DNA of 64,000 nt from Rhodospirillaceae bacterium (GTDB lineage: Bacteria; Pseudomonadota; Alphaproteobacteria; Rhodospirillales; Casp-alpha2): positions 1-64,000 of the forward strand of contig JABJBP010000137.1 of NCBI GenBank assembly GCA_018665815.1. Reading direction: 5' to 3'. The notes under the pieces are model-generated. The model was not told where the DNA came from and searched no databases. It worked only from the letters and a program-made list of their open reading frames with translations. Each line of letters opens with the position of its first letter. The stretch's first letter is position 1. Shown here in pieces: positions 7,996-17,086 of this stretch. Position numbers and translations under genes: made by a program.

Positions 7996-9369
7996 ATGGC
8001 GACTACGTCGCTCAGCCGCCCCATTCCCTACACGGACCCGATTGCCGTTTACACCGCTTTGGCCGGTGGGGGTGTCGCTGCGTTATTGGATAGCGCCGGC
8101 CAGATAGGCGACCGCGGCCGATACAGTTTTATTGCTTTCGATCCCTACCGGGTGTTGCGCGCCGATCCTGAAAGCCTTGATCTGTTTGAAAGTTTGGCAC
8201 GCGCTCTTGAATTCGCTCCCTTCGACGCCGATCCAGAATTACCACCGTTTCAAGGCGGCGCCGTGGGGTATTTGGGTTACGAAATGGGGCGCCACCTCGA
8301 ACGCTTGCCGCCGTCACGCGAAAAGGGCAGCGGCGCGCCGGACATGGTTGTCGGCTTATACGACACCGTCGTCAGCTTTGATCATGAGAAACAAAAGGCC
8401 TGGCTTGTCGCGGCAGACTTGGATGACGCAAGGCCCGCGGCGGAAACCCGACTGGAAACCGCCGAGGCGCAGCTTCGCGCCGCCCCGCCGCTGGCGGACA
8501 TCGATTGGTCGATGACCGCCGAATGGACACCGGAAGTCCCACCCGCCGAATATAAGGCCATGGTTCAGCGCGCCATCGATTACATCTATGCCGGCGATAT
8601 TTTCCAGGCCAATATCACCCAGAGGTTCCTGGCGACCAAGCCCACGGGCCTGCGCCCGTTTGAGCTGTTTCGCCGGCTGCGGACCCTTTCTGCCAATCCT
8701 TATGGCGCTTTTCTGGACTGCGGCGATGGTCTCGCGGTGGCTTCGGCATCGCCGGAAATGTTTCTACGCTTGGAGGCCGATGGGCGGATATCAACGCGAC
8801 CGATTAAGGGGACCCGGCCACGGGGCGATAATGCCGTTGCTGATCAGTCGCTTGCCGAGGCTTTGCAGGCAAGCCCTAAGGACCGGGCCGAGAATTTGAT
8901 GATTGTCGATTTGATGCGCAATGATATCGGCCGGGTTTGCCGCATCGGCAGCGTCGGTGTCCCTGAGCTCTGCGCCCTGGAGACATTTCCTTCCGTGCAC
9001 CACCTGGTGTCCGAGATCGATGGTGCCTTGATGCCGGGTATCGGCCCCCTTGACGTGTTGTGTGCAGCCTTTCCAGGCGGGTCCATCACCGGCGCCCCGA
9101 AAGTCAGGGCCATGGAAATAATCCATGAGTTGGAGCCCGCGCGGCGCGGGCCTTATTGCGGCACCATAGCGTGGATCGGCGCGGACGGCGCGATGGAATC
9201 AAGCATCGTCATCCGCACGCTGGTAATTGAAGGCAACCAGGTCATCGCCCAGGCCGGTGGCGGCATTGTGGCCGACTCCGTCCCCGCTGAGGAATACGCC
9301 GAAAGCCTGGATAAGGCCGGCGTGTTACTGTCGGCGCTCAACCCCGATTGGAGAGCCGAGGACGGATAG
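7996..9369 (+). CDS. pabB: Aminodeoxychorismate synthase component I PabB
   Basis: 457-residue chorismate-binding enzyme that makes 4-amino-4-deoxychorismate, the precursor of p-aminobenzoate for folate. Signatures: IFQANITQRF, SPEMFLRLE, TRPIKGTRPRG (the PIKGT lysine is the mark of PabB, whereas TrpE has PIAGT), DRAENLMIVDLMRND and GSITGAPKVRAM. It is followed one base later by pabC, supporting the assignment. The glutamine amidotransferase PabA is not nearby, so ammonia must come from a PabA/TrpG encoded elsewhere. Confidence 0.92.
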   Translation: MATTSLSRPIPYTDPIAVYTALAGGGVAALLDSAGQIGDRGRYSFIAFDPYRVLRADPESLDLFESLARALEFAPFDADPELPPFQGGAVGYLGYEMGRHLERLPPSREKGSGAPDMVVGLYDTVVSFDHEKQKAWLVAADLDDARPAAETRLETAEAQLRAAPPLADIDWSMTAEWTPEVPPAEYKAMVQRAIDYIYAGDIFQANITQRFLATKPTGLRPFELFRRLRTLSANPYGAFLDCGDGLAVASASPEMFLRLEADGRISTRPIKGTRPRGDNAVADQSLAEALQASPKDRAENLMIVDLMRNDIGRVCRIGSVGVPELCALETFPSVHHLVSEIDGALMPGIGPLDVLCAAFPGGSITGAPKVRAMEIIHELEPARRGPYCGTIAWIGADGAMESSIVIRTLVIEGNQVIAQAGGGIVADSVPAEEYAESLDKAGVLLSALNPDWRAEDG

Positions 9370-9370
9370 C

Positions 9371-10165
9371 ATGAAGATTTATGTCAATGGCGATTGGACC
9401 GATGCCGTTGAGGCCGCTGTCCCCGCGACGGACCGTGGCGTCGCGCTTGGCGACGGTTTGTTTGAAACCGTTGCGGTGCGCACCGGTGCATTGCGCCGCG
9501 TCAATGCGCACCTTGCCCGGCTTCGGAGCAGTGCTGCGGATCTTGGCTTGGAGCTTCCAGGTGACGATTTTGACGCCTTATTCCGTGAAGCTGTCCGGCT
9601 CAATGCAATCGACAACGGCATGGTGCGTTTAACGCTTACCCGTGGCGCCGCGCAAGCCGGATTGGCGGCAGCGGACAGCGGGCCGCCGACAGTCATCATT
9701 TCATCGGTTCGGCGCGATCCGCCAGAAGGGCTAGTGCGTGCAATCATCTGCGAGACGACCCGGCGCAACGAACACTCGCCGACATCGCGGCTGAAGACGA
9801 CGAACTACATGGACAATATTCTGGCGGCCCGCGAAGCGGCCCGCCTGGGCGCCGACGAAGCGCTGTTGCTGAATACTCAGGGTCGCCTGGCCGAAGCGAC
9901 GATTGCGAATGTGTTTTTGGTCACCGACGGCCAAATTGTGACGCCGCCGGTATCGGAAGGCGCGCTGCCGGGCATCATGCGCGCCGCCGTTATGGCCGCC
10001 GAGGATGTCGATGAGCGGCCGCTTGAATTGAAGGAACTGGATCGCGCTTCGGAAGCGTTGTTGACCAACAGCGGAGGTATCCGCGCGCTAGTCAGCGTTG
10101 ACGGCAAACCCGTCGGTGACGGTCAGGCCGGACCGGTTTATCATCGCCTGCAAGATATCGTTTGA
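9371..10165 (+). CDS. pabC: Aminodeoxychorismate lyase-type class IV PLP enzyme
   Basis: 264-residue fold-type IV PLP protein that starts at ATG 9371, one base after the pabB stop. It carries ATDRGVALGDGLFETV, the PLP lysine in SRLKTTNYMDNILAAREA, and EATIANVFLV with ALPGIMR. With pabB upstream, the expected reaction is elimination of pyruvate from aminodeoxychorismate to give p-aminobenzoate. The same fold covers branched-chain and D-amino acid aminotransferases, which sequence alone does not fully exclude; operon context favours PabC. The longer frame from 9227 is an out-of-frame shadow of pabB at its N-terminus. Confidence 0.85.
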   Translation: MKIYVNGDWTDAVEAAVPATDRGVALGDGLFETVAVRTGALRRVNAHLARLRSSAADLGLELPGDDFDALFREAVRLNAIDNGMVRLTLTRGAAQAGLAAADSGPPTVIISSVRRDPPEGLVRAIICETTRRNEHSPTSRLKTTNYMDNILAAREAARLGADEALLLNTQGRLAEATIANVFLVTDGQIVTPPVSEGALPGIMRAAVMAAEDVDERPLELKELDRASEALLTNSGGIRALVSVDGKPVGDGQAGPVYHRLQDIV

Positions 10166-10179
10166 ATAAGGAGCTTCCC

Positions 10180-11010
10180 ATGACCGACACCCCTGATTTT
10201 ATCGAGGACCGTTACGGCATCGATATCGCCGCCGATACGTCGGCCATGAACGCGACCATCGAAGGCTTGCTGCGCCGTCGGGTGTGCCGGAATTTTGCCG
10301 ACAAGGAAATCGACGACGGCCTGTTGAATTTGTTGTTGGCCTGCGCTCAATCGGCGCCGACGAAATCCAACCTGCAGCAATATTCCATCATCGCGGTGCG
10401 CGATCAGGATACCCGCCAAAAGATCGCGGATTTGGTGCCGTCCATGCCATGGATGGCCGATGCGCCTGTATTTTTAGTGTTTCTGGGTGATGTCCGACGT
10501 ATCCGGCGGCTGGCGGATTCCCATGACCACGATTACGCCAACAACAACGCCGATACGTTCATGAATGCCTGTGTCGATGCTGCGCTGGCTATGCAGATGT
10601 TCATTGTCGCGGCGGAAAGCGCCGGCCTGGGCTGTTGCCCGATCAGCTATGTGCGCAACCGCATCGATGATTTTGCCGAGTTATTGTCCTTGCCGGACGG
10701 TGTATTCCCCATTGCGGGCCTGCCTGTTGGCTGGCCGGCGGCACCGGGCTATGTCTCCATGCGGTTACCGCAAAATGTCGTGGTTCACCGCGAGCGCTAT
10801 GACGACGCCAATATGGTCTCGAACGTGACGGATTATGACGATCGCAACCATGACCGGTTTCCGTTGTCGGCAGGCAAGCAGCGCCATACGGACAAGTATG
10901 GAGTGTTGGAAAAATGCACCTGGTCGGAAAATGTGGCACGTCAATTGTCATTGCCGGAACGCCCAGGATTTGCAGTATTCCTGAAATCCAAGGGTATTAA
11001 TTTGGATTAA
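10180..11010 (+). CDS. Nitroreductase family oxidoreductase
   Basis: 276-residue FMN-dependent nitroreductase-like protein. The start at ATG 10180 has AAGGAG seven bases upstream; a TTG at 10162 is less likely. Family features are RRRVCRNFADKEIDD (the RRSxRxF-type FMN contact), SAPTKSNLQQYSIIAV, the central AALAMQMFIVAAESAGLGCCPIS and the GLPVGWPA segment. Members reduce nitro compounds, quinones or flavins; the natural substrate is not evident. It lies 14 bases after pabC and may be cotranscribed. A 14-bp palindrome spans its stop codon (11002-11015). Confidence 0.82.
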   Translation: MTDTPDFIEDRYGIDIAADTSAMNATIEGLLRRRVCRNFADKEIDDGLLNLLLACAQSAPTKSNLQQYSIIAVRDQDTRQKIADLVPSMPWMADAPVFLVFLGDVRRIRRLADSHDHDYANNNADTFMNACVDAALAMQMFIVAAESAGLGCCPISYVRNRIDDFAELLSLPDGVFPIAGLPVGWPAAPGYVSMRLPQNVVVHRERYDDANMVSNVTDYDDRNHDRFPLSAGKQRHTDKYGVLEKCTWSENVARQLSLPERPGFAVFLKSKGINLD

Positions 11011-11020
11011 TCCAATCGCG

Positions 11021-11452
11021 CTAGATAAATACCATAGCGCCGTCTCTAGATGCGTCGCTCAAGAAGGTGACGACGCCGCCTTCTTCAATGCTGAGGTCAT
11101 CGCGCAGCACCTCGCGGTTCATGTTCAGGGCCCTGAGCCCCATTTCGCATACCAGGAATTTCACGTTCATGGCGGCGCAGGCTTCAAGTAGTTCTTCAAA
11201 CGTCGCAACTTTCTTCGCGCCGTAGTCAGCATCACGCGCCGCACCATCTCCAAGACCGTCGCTCAATAGCATTGTCTTCCAGCCCGTTGGCGCCACAAGC
11301 GCCTGGCAAGCCTGCATGGTAAAGAACAAAGTTACGGGCGTGCCGATGGCGGCGGCGGCGGAAGCCATCACCAAGGCGTAGTGGACTTTATCGAAATGAC
11401 CGTCGTAAACGACGATAGAGAGTTTGTCGGGGCTGGGGTGGCCGTCACTCAT
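11021..11452 (-). CDS. DsrE/DsrF-like (DsrE2-type) family protein
   Basis: 143-residue Rossmann-like protein. KLSIVVYDGHFDKVHYALVMASAAAAIG with TLFFTMQACQAL and the late MNVKFLVCEMGLRAL follow the DsrE/DsrF/PF13686 plan, in which a Cys late in the fold carries sulfane sulfur; here Cys in FLVCEMG fits that position. The family moves sulfur between proteins such as TusBCD/DsrEFH. It overlaps moeB by eight bases and lies downstream of cysK, suggesting it acts as a sulfur donor or relay for a MoeB/ThiF-dependent carrier (inference). Confidence 0.75.
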   Translation of the reverse strand: MSDGHPSPDKLSIVVYDGHFDKVHYALVMASAAAAIGTPVTLFFTMQACQALVAPTGWKTMLLSDGLGDGAARDADYGAKKVATFEELLEACAAMNVKFLVCEMGLRALNMNREVLRDDLSIEEGGVVTFLSDASRDGAMVFI

Positions 11453-12248
11453 GGCAGCTTAGGTCCGTGATCGTCGGATTGTCGCCGCAGACCGGGCATC
11501 CCGTGTCCGGTTTGACGGTAATTTTCCGAGTTTCCGCGCCGAGCCCATCGATGATCACCAATGACCCCGCCAGGCTGGTGCCGATGCCGAGAATTTCCTT
11601 GATTACCTCGGTCGCCTGGAATGATCCGACCATGCCGCAAAGCGCACCCATTACGCCGGCTTCCGCGCACGTGGGGATTTGACCATCTGGCGGCGCTTCT
11701 CGGAAGATGCATCGGTAGCACGGCCCCGGTGCTTCGCCCTTCGGTCCCGAGAAGGGCCGGTAGGTCGCGACCTGTGCATCGAAGCGAAGGATCGCGGCCG
11801 ATACCAGCGGCGTCTTGGTGAAAACACACACATCATTGACCAAAAACCGGGTCGAAAAATTATCACAGCCATCGGCGACGACATCGTAGGCGCCGATCAG
11901 GTCCATGGCATTGGCGGCGGTAATTCGCTCGCGGTGCTGGACGACGGTTACGTCCGGGTTGATGGCGGCGACGGCCTCGGCGGCACTTTCGACCTTGGCG
12001 CGGCCGATATCAGCGGTGCCGTGCAGAACCTGGCGCTGCAGGTTTGAAAGATCCACCGTGTCGTCGTCAATCACGCCGATTGTACCGATGCCTGCGGCAG
12101 CCAGATACAAGATCGATGGCGAGCCCAATCCGCCGGCGCCGATGACCAGGACCTTGGCGTCTAGTAATTTCGCCTGACCTTCGCCGCCGACCTCGGGCAG
12201 CAGAATGTGGCGGGCGTATCGGTTGATCTGTTCTTCGCTAAAGTCCAC
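11445..12248 (-). CDS. moeB: MoeB/ThiF-type sulfur-carrier adenylyltransferase
   Basis: 267-residue E1-like enzyme. Start FSEEQINRYARHILLPEVGGEGQ is typical; the ATP loop is VLVIGAGGLGSP; DLSNLQRQVLH and the conserved DVVADGCDNFSTRFLVND follow; zinc Cys pairs CYRC and CPVC are present. It has no C-terminal rhodanese domain. It adenylates the C-terminal Gly-Gly of a ubiquitin-like sulfur carrier (MoaD or ThiS), which then receives sulfur. MoeB versus ThiF cannot be settled from sequence; moeB is the common name for this length. Lies between cysK and the DsrE-like gene. Confidence 0.85.
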   Translation of the reverse strand: MDFSEEQINRYARHILLPEVGGEGQAKLLDAKVLVIGAGGLGSPSILYLAAAGIGTIGVIDDDTVDLSNLQRQVLHGTADIGRAKVESAAEAVAAINPDVTVVQHRERITAANAMDLIGAYDVVADGCDNFSTRFLVNDVCVFTKTPLVSAAILRFDAQVATYRPFSGPKGEAPGPCYRCIFREAPPDGQIPTCAEAGVMGALCGMVGSFQATEVIKEILGIGTSLAGSLVIIDGLGAETRKITVKPDTGCPVCGDNPTITDLSCHE

Positions 12249-12269
12249 GTAGTGACCCCGGGCTTGGTG

Positions 12270-13235
12270 TTATTCGAGACCGTCGAACAAGGGCGTCGAC
12301 AGGTAGCGCTCGGCGAAACTCGGCAACACCGCGACAATGGTTTTGCCGGCCATGTCCGGGCGTTCGGCGACTTCCAGGGCAGCGGCGATGGCCGCGCCCG
12401 ATGAAATGCCGACGGCCAGGCCTTCCATTTTGGCGGCTTTGCGGGCCATGGCGAAAGCCGTTTCATTGCCAATTTTCAGAACCTCGTCGATCACGCCTTC
12501 GTTCAGGATATCGGGTACGAAGCCGGCGCCAATGCCTTGAATTTTGTGCGGCCCCGGTGTGCCGCCCGACAGAACCGGGCTGTCTTCGGGCTCGACGGCG
12601 ATCATTTTAAAATCCGGCTTGCGCGATTTGATCACTTCTGCGACCCCGGTAAGCGTACCGCCGGTGCCGACGCCGCTGATCACCACATCAACGCCGCCAT
12701 CCGTGTCGCGCCAGATTTCCTCGGCCGTAGTGCGGCGGTGAATTTCGGGATTGGCGGGATTCTCGAATTGTTGCGGCATCATGGCGCCGGGGGTCTCATT
12801 GATGATTTCATTGGCCCGGTCAATAGCGCCGCGCATGCCCTTAGCCGCCGGCGTCAGCTCAATCTCGGCACCCAGCAGCAGCAGCATCTTGCGACGCTCC
12901 AACGACATGCTTTCCGGCATCGTCAAAATCAGCCGGTATCCCTTGGCCGCACATACAAAAGCCAGAGCGATCCCGGTGTTGCCCGATGTGGGTTCGACCA
13001 GTGTGGCGCCAGGCTTGATCCGGCCGTCCATTTCTGCGGCTTCAACCATGGCCAAGCCTATGCGATCTTTGACCGATCCCAGCGGATTAAAAAACTCGCA
13101 TTTGCCCAGAACATCGGCGTTGACCCCGGCGTCGGCGGCCAACCGGCCCAGTCTAACCAAAGGCGTCGCGCCGACGGTATCGACAATGCTGTCGTATACG
13201 CGGCCTCGGAATTCAGGTGTTGGGTTGTTATTCAT
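12270..13235 (-). CDS. cysK: Cysteine synthase A (O-acetylserine sulfhydrylase)
   Basis: 321-residue PLP enzyme forming L-cysteine from O-acetylserine and sulfide. The PLP lysine is in [14 protein letters not shown]; the substrate loop is [12 protein letters not shown]; the phosphate loop is [24 protein letters not shown] closes the site. [24 protein letters not shown] is typical of CysK rather than CBS. The next gene upstream is an Rrf2 regulator, a pairing that recalls CymR-CysK control of sulfur genes in Firmicutes (comparison only). Confidence 0.93.
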   Translation of the reverse strand: MNNNPTPEFRGRVYDSIVDTVGATPLVRLGRLAADAGVNADVLGKCEFFNPLGSVKDRIGLAMVEAAEMDGRIKPGATLVEPTSGNTGIALAFVCAAKGYRLILTMPESMSLERRKMLLLLGAEIELTPAAKGMRGAIDRANEIINETPGAMMPQQFENPANPEIHRRTTAEEIWRDTDGGVDVVISGVGTGGTLTGVAEVIKSRKPDFKMIAVEPEDSPVLSGGTPGPHKIQGIGAGFVPDILNEGVIDEVLKIGNETAFAMARKAAKMEGLAVGISSGAAIAAALEVAERPDMAGKTIVAVLPSFAERYLSTPLFDGLE

Positions 13236-13274
13236 GTTCTGCTTTCTGAGGATCCGATTGGCACGGGATGGGCA

Positions 13275-13730
13275 CTAAATGGTGAAATCGAGGGTTTGGC
13301 GGCCTTCACTGAGGATGCCGGCGTTGTCGGCCTCGCCACAAAGATCATCAATCGACGTTTCGTCAAGGCGCTGCATAATGGTTTCCTGCATCTCCAGCCA
13401 TAACGGCTGCACCACCTTGAGGCCAAGCTCCGAGCCTGCGATTTCCGGATCCTCGCCGTCGGGCCCATCGCTCGCATGGACGACACGCACGATGTCACCG
13501 ACGTTAATGCGACGGCGTTCGCGGGCTAGGCGGTAGCCGCCGCGCGGACCGCGGACCCCAACCAAGATACCGCTCCGTACCAATTGCTGCAGAGCTTGTT
13601 CCAGATAACGCCGGGGGATGCCTTGGCGGCGGGTGATTTCGCGGCTCTGCACCGGTTCGGCGCCGGCGTGATAGGCGATATCCAGCACCGCCTCGATGGC
13701 AAACAGGGCTTTTTTAGATAATCGGAACAT
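13275..13730 (-). CDS. Rrf2 family transcriptional regulator without Fe-S cysteines
   Basis: 151-residue winged-helix repressor. RLSKKALFAIEAVLDIAYH, the recognition region IPRRYLEQALQQLVRSGIL and the wing GVRGPRGGYRLARE are classic Rrf2 features. The three cysteines that hold [2Fe-2S] in IscR are missing; the only Cys is near the C-terminus (DLCGEA). It is therefore more like CymR than IscR in this respect. It sits 39 bases before cysK and shares one base with the dut stop, so it likely controls sulfur genes including its own operon (inference). Confidence 0.87.
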   Translation of the reverse strand: MFRLSKKALFAIEAVLDIAYHAGAEPVQSREITRRQGIPRRYLEQALQQLVRSGILVGVRGPRGGYRLARERRRINVGDIVRVVHASDGPDGEDPEIAGSELGLKVVQPLWLEMQETIMQRLDETSIDDLCGEADNAGILSEGRQTLDFTI

Positions 13731-14191
13731 TAGGGTGCGCGCCCCGTCCCGGTTGACCCGAAACCCCCGGCGCCCCGGGCCGTATCATCCAATTCGCCAA
13801 CCTCGCGCCAGGCGACCGTGGTCACCGGCGCGACCACCATCTGGGCGATGCGCATGCCGCGTTCAACGGTAAAGGGTTTGCTGCCGTGATTAATCAAAAT
13901 AACGCGGATTTCGCCCCGGTAGTCAGCATCGATGGTGCCGGGGCTGTTCAACACGGTGACGCCATGTTTGGCCGCCAGGCCGGACCGTGGCCGGATTTGC
14001 GCTTCAAATCCAGGCGGCAGTGCGATGGCCAAGCCCGTGGGCACCATCAACTGTTCGCCCGGTGCGATGGTTTCGGCCGCCTCGACGGCGGCCACCAAGT
14101 CGGCGCCGCCGCTTAATGCCGTGGCATAATGGGGCAATTCCAGGCCGTTCGCATGGGCCAGGCGCTGGACATCAACGTCGATGCTACTCAT
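13730..14191 (-). CDS. dut: Deoxyuridine 5'-triphosphate nucleotidohydrolase
   Basis: 153-residue trimeric dUTPase that hydrolyses dUTP to dUMP, keeping uracil out of DNA and feeding dTMP synthesis. The five family motifs are present: SGGADLVAA (motif 1), [13 protein letters not shown] (2), [11 protein letters not shown] (3, catalytic Asp), [12 protein letters not shown] (4) and the C-terminal GAGGFGSTG (5). In motif 1 the usual GAGxDL reads SGGADL. It overlaps coaBC by four bases (ATGA), a conserved neighbour pair in proteobacteria. Confidence 0.94.
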   Translation of the reverse strand: MSSIDVDVQRLAHANGLELPHYATALSGGADLVAAVEAAETIAPGEQLMVPTGLAIALPPGFEAQIRPRSGLAAKHGVTVLNSPGTIDADYRGEIRVILINHGSKPFTVERGMRIAQMVVAPVTTVAWREVGELDDTARGAGGFGSTGTGRAP

Positions 14192-15408
14192 GAAGCATTT
14201 CCGGCCACCGCTTCCAAGGCATCGGCGATGCGAAGAGCCAACTCAGTACCGACGGCCTTTTTGGAAAGCCGTGGCCAATCCTCAACGCCGTCGTGGCTAA
14301 TTAGATGCACCGTATTGGCATCGCCGGCGAAGGTGCCGGTGTCCGGCGACACATCATTGGCGACGATCCAATCACAGCCTTTGCGGTCAAGCTTGGCTTG
14401 TGCATGAGCGACAACGTTTTCCGTTTCCGCCGCGAAACCCACGACCAAACCGGGGCGGCGGTTCCCGGGTTCGCTGAGGGCGCGCAGAATATCGGGGTTC
14501 TCCGTCATCACTAGCGCCGGTGGGCCAACGCCCGGCGATTTTTTTAGTTTTTCGGTGGCTTCTGCCTCAACCCGCCAGTCCGCCACGGCTGCGGCGCAAA
14601 CGGCGACATCGGCAGGCAGGGCGGCTTCGCATGCAGCCAGCATTTGCCGCGCCGTCTCAACGTGCACGACATTGACGCCCGGCGGATCTGGGAGCCGCGT
14701 CGGGCCGGTGACCAACGTTGTCTCCGTCCCCAGACCGTTCAGCGCTTCGGCGATGGCATGGCCTTGCTTTCCCGACGACCGGTTGGCGATGTAGCGGACC
14801 GGATCGATGGGCTCATAGGTCGGGCCGCTGGTGACGAGCGCACGTCTCCCCTGGAGACGGGATCGGTCACGAAAAAAAGAGGCGACCGCGTCGACAATAT
14901 CCAACGGCTCGGACATCCGGCCCATGCCGAACTCGCCGCAGGCCATGTCGCCTTCGTCTGGTCCGATAAATGTGATGCCGCGGGCTTTCAGGGTCTCGAC
15001 GTTGGCTTGCGTGGCGGCGTGCTCCCACATACGCACGTTCATAGCGGGGGCCACCAATACCGGCTTGTCGGTGGCCAGCAATACCGTCGTCGCCAGGTCA
15101 TCGGCTTCGCCGTGGCACATTTTAGCCATCATGTTGGCGGTCGCCGGTGCGACCAGCAGCGCGTCGGCCTGACGGCTCAGGTTGATATGACCCATCTCGT
15201 TTTCGTCGGTCAGCGAAAACAAATCCTGATAAACTTTATCCTCACTGACGGCGCCCAAGGCCAGCGGCGTGACAAACTCAGCGCCGCCACGCGTCAAAAC
15301 ACAGCGCACGGCGGCGCCGCGTTCGCGCAACCGGCGGACGAGGTCGGGGCATTTGTAGGCGGCAATACCGCCGGAAACGATCAGCAAGAGGCGTTTGCCA
15401 TCAAGCAT
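14188..15408 (-). CDS. coaBC: Bifunctional phosphopantothenoylcysteine decarboxylase/synthase
   Basis: About 406 residues. The N-terminal flavoprotein CoaC half ([17 protein letters not shown]; active-site [10 protein letters not shown]; substrate-clamp Cys in [13 protein letters not shown]) decarboxylates 4'-phosphopantothenoylcysteine. The C-terminal CoaB half ([31 protein letters not shown]) joins cysteine to phosphopantothenate using CTP. Two steps of coenzyme A synthesis. ATG 15408 gives the usual N-terminus [14 protein letters not shown] 15423 would add five residues. A 21-bp palindrome lies 30 bases upstream (15438-15458). Confidence 0.93.
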   Translation of the reverse strand: MLDGKRLLLIVSGGIAAYKCPDLVRRLRERGAAVRCVLTRGGAEFVTPLALGAVSEDKVYQDLFSLTDENEMGHINLSRQADALLVAPATANMMAKMCHGEADDLATTVLLATDKPVLVAPAMNVRMWEHAATQANVETLKARGITFIGPDEGDMACGEFGMGRMSEPLDIVDAVASFFRDRSRLQGRRALVTSGPTYEPIDPVRYIANRSSGKQGHAIAEALNGLGTETTLVTGPTRLPDPPGVNVVHVETARQMLAACEAALPADVAVCAAAVADWRVEAEATEKLKKSPGVGPPALVMTENPDILRALSEPGNRRPGLVVGFAAETENVVAHAQAKLDRKGCDWIVANDVSPDTGTFAGDANTVHLISHDGVEDWPRLSKKAVGTELALRIADALEAVAGNAS

Positions 15409-15437
15409 GTGAAAATATCTCATTTAACGAAAAATCA

Positions 15438-15458
15438 GTGTGATTAAATTAATCACAC
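15438..15458. promoter_or_regulatory. Near-perfect 21-bp palindrome upstream of coaBC
   Basis: Arms GTGTGATTAA (15438-15447) and TTAATCACAC (15449-15458) are exact reverse complements around a single A at 15448. It lies between ubiB and coaBC, 30 bases before the coaBC start at 15408. Half-site TGTGA recalls CRP/FNR-type sites but the half-site spacing is nine rather than six bases. No T tract follows on the minus strand, so a terminator is less likely than a protein-binding operator. Confidence 0.5.
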
Positions 15459-15529
15459 GCCTGGGACCGCGCAAGCATCATTATTGCCTAAGCCATTGAC
15501 AATACGCTATCCGAATAGTTTCCCGGCAC

Positions 15530-17074
15530 TCAGCTGAATTTGACGACGACAACGATGATCAGGAGCAAAATCGCGAAAAACCAAAGCGACTGTACAATGC
15601 CGCCGCCGCCCGCCGAATCACGCCGCAATTGGGCGATGGTTTCGGGATGCAGGCGGACCCGGCCGCCGGAAATCATGGCCGATGTTTCCTCAATGCCTTC
15701 GAGCATGCGTGGCAATTTATCAACCGCATCGGCGATGCCCTCTACGGCAACGCGAATGCGCGCCTCGGGCCCCAGCGTTTCTTCCATCCAAGCCTCGATC
15801 ATCGGCTTTGCCAGCATCCACATGTTGGTGTCCGGGCTCAGTGTCCGAGCTGTGCCCTCGGCGACCAGCATGGTTTTCTGTAATAATAGGAGTTGTGGCT
15901 GGGTTTCCATTTGGAAGGCCTCGGTGATTTGGAAAAGCTGCCCCAGAAGCCGGGCGATGGAAATCTCATTTTGCGGCTTGTCGAGGATCGGCTCGGCGAT
16001 GGACCGGCAGGCTTGGGTGAAAACATCGACCGATTGATCCGCCGGCACCCAGCCGGCTTCGAAATGGATTTCCGCGGCGCGCCGGTAGTCACGGGTCAGA
16101 AATGCCAACAGCATTTCGCCCAAAATTCGCCGTGTCCGGATATCGACACGCCCCATGATGCCGAAATCAACGGCGGCGATCTGCCCGGTCTCAATAACGA
16201 ACAGATTGCCCGGGTGCACATCGGCGTGAAAGAAACCGTCCCGAAAAATCTGTTTGAATGTGGCCCGGGCGGCTTTTGCGGTGATTTCGACCGGATCGTG
16301 GCCGGCGGCTTCAATAGCCGCACGGTCGTCTATGGAAATCCCGTGGATCCGTTCCGTGGTCAGGACGCGCTGGCCGGTGCGCCCCCAATCGATGGTGGGT
16401 ACGACGAAATCTTCGTCGCCTTCAAAATTTTCCGACAATTCCTCAGCCGCCGCGGCTTCGAAGCGGAGGTCCATTTCCAATTCCACCGTCGCCGACAGCG
16501 TTTCGACGATTGCGCGCGGCTTCAAGCGGCGAAATTCCGGTCGGGCGCGCTCAACCAGGTCGGCAATCCAATGCAACAGATCAAGATCGCGGGCGAAGGC
16601 TTCTTCGATGTCCGGGCGCAACACCTTAACCGCAACCTCGCGGTCATCCTTTGTTACCGCGAAATGCACCTGAGCAATGGACGCGGCGGCGACCGCAACG
16701 TCGTCGAAAGACTGAAACATTTCGTCGATGGTTTCATCAAATTCGGTTTCGATGGCGGCGCGGGCTTCGGCGCCGGGGAATGGAGGCAGGCGATCCTGTA
16801 AATCTGAAAGATCCTTGGCCAACTCCTCACCCAAAAGGTCTGATCGGGTCGCTAGAATTTGCCCCAGTTTGATGAAACTGGGGCCGGCTTCGTTAAGTGC
16901 GGTGGCAAGGCGTTGACCGGGCCGCCCCGGCACATCGCGTTTTGAGACCCGGCGCGCGATCGCGACGATCATCGGCGCGACGTTCAGATATTCCAGCGGG
17001 AACAACGCATCATGGCGTGCCATAAGCCGCGCAATATCCAACAGTCGTTTGGCGTTTCTAAACGAACGGAACAC
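15530..17074 (-). CDS. ubiB: Ubiquinone biosynthesis kinase-like protein UbiB
   Basis: 514-residue ABC1/ADCK/UbiB atypical kinase-like protein needed for ubiquinone synthesis, thought to act by its ATPase activity on membrane lipid intermediates. The family KxGQ motif is FIKLGQILATRSDL; the Ala-rich loop is AAASIAQVHFA; the lysine is in VAVKVLRPDIE; catalytic-loop FFHADVHPGNLF and metal-binding AVDFGIMG are present. A hydrophobic C-terminus (SLWFFAILLLIIVVVV) anchors it to the membrane. It follows ubiE by 12 bases. Confidence 0.93.
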   Translation of the reverse strand: MFRSFRNAKRLLDIARLMARHDALFPLEYLNVAPMIVAIARRVSKRDVPGRPGQRLATALNEAGPSFIKLGQILATRSDLLGEELAKDLSDLQDRLPPFPGAEARAAIETEFDETIDEMFQSFDDVAVAAASIAQVHFAVTKDDREVAVKVLRPDIEEAFARDLDLLHWIADLVERARPEFRRLKPRAIVETLSATVELEMDLRFEAAAAEELSENFEGDEDFVVPTIDWGRTGQRVLTTERIHGISIDDRAAIEAAGHDPVEITAKAARATFKQIFRDGFFHADVHPGNLFVIETGQIAAVDFGIMGRVDIRTRRILGEMLLAFLTRDYRRAAEIHFEAGWVPADQSVDVFTQACRSIAEPILDKPQNEISIARLLGQLFQITEAFQMETQPQLLLLQKTMLVAEGTARTLSPDTNMWMLAKPMIEAWMEETLGPEARIRVAVEGIADAVDKLPRMLEGIEETSAMISGGRVRLHPETIAQLRRDSAGGGGIVQSLWFFAILLLIIVVVVKFS

Positions 17075-17086
17075 TTGGGCCGGCCC

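Noticed and set aside
11002-11015. 14-bp perfect palindrome TTGGATTAATCCAA over the nitroreductase stop
   Set aside because: Lies inside the convergent junction and has no T tract; too short for a confident operator or terminator.
12537-13403. 288-residue open frame on the plus strand opposite cysK and the Rrf2 gene
   Set aside because: Antisense shadow of a clear cysK; it has low-complexity Asn/Gly/Arg composition and no recognisable domain.
15893-16801. 302-residue plus-strand frame opposite ubiB
   Set aside because: Shadow of ubiB, which has all family motifs; no motif in the opposite frame.
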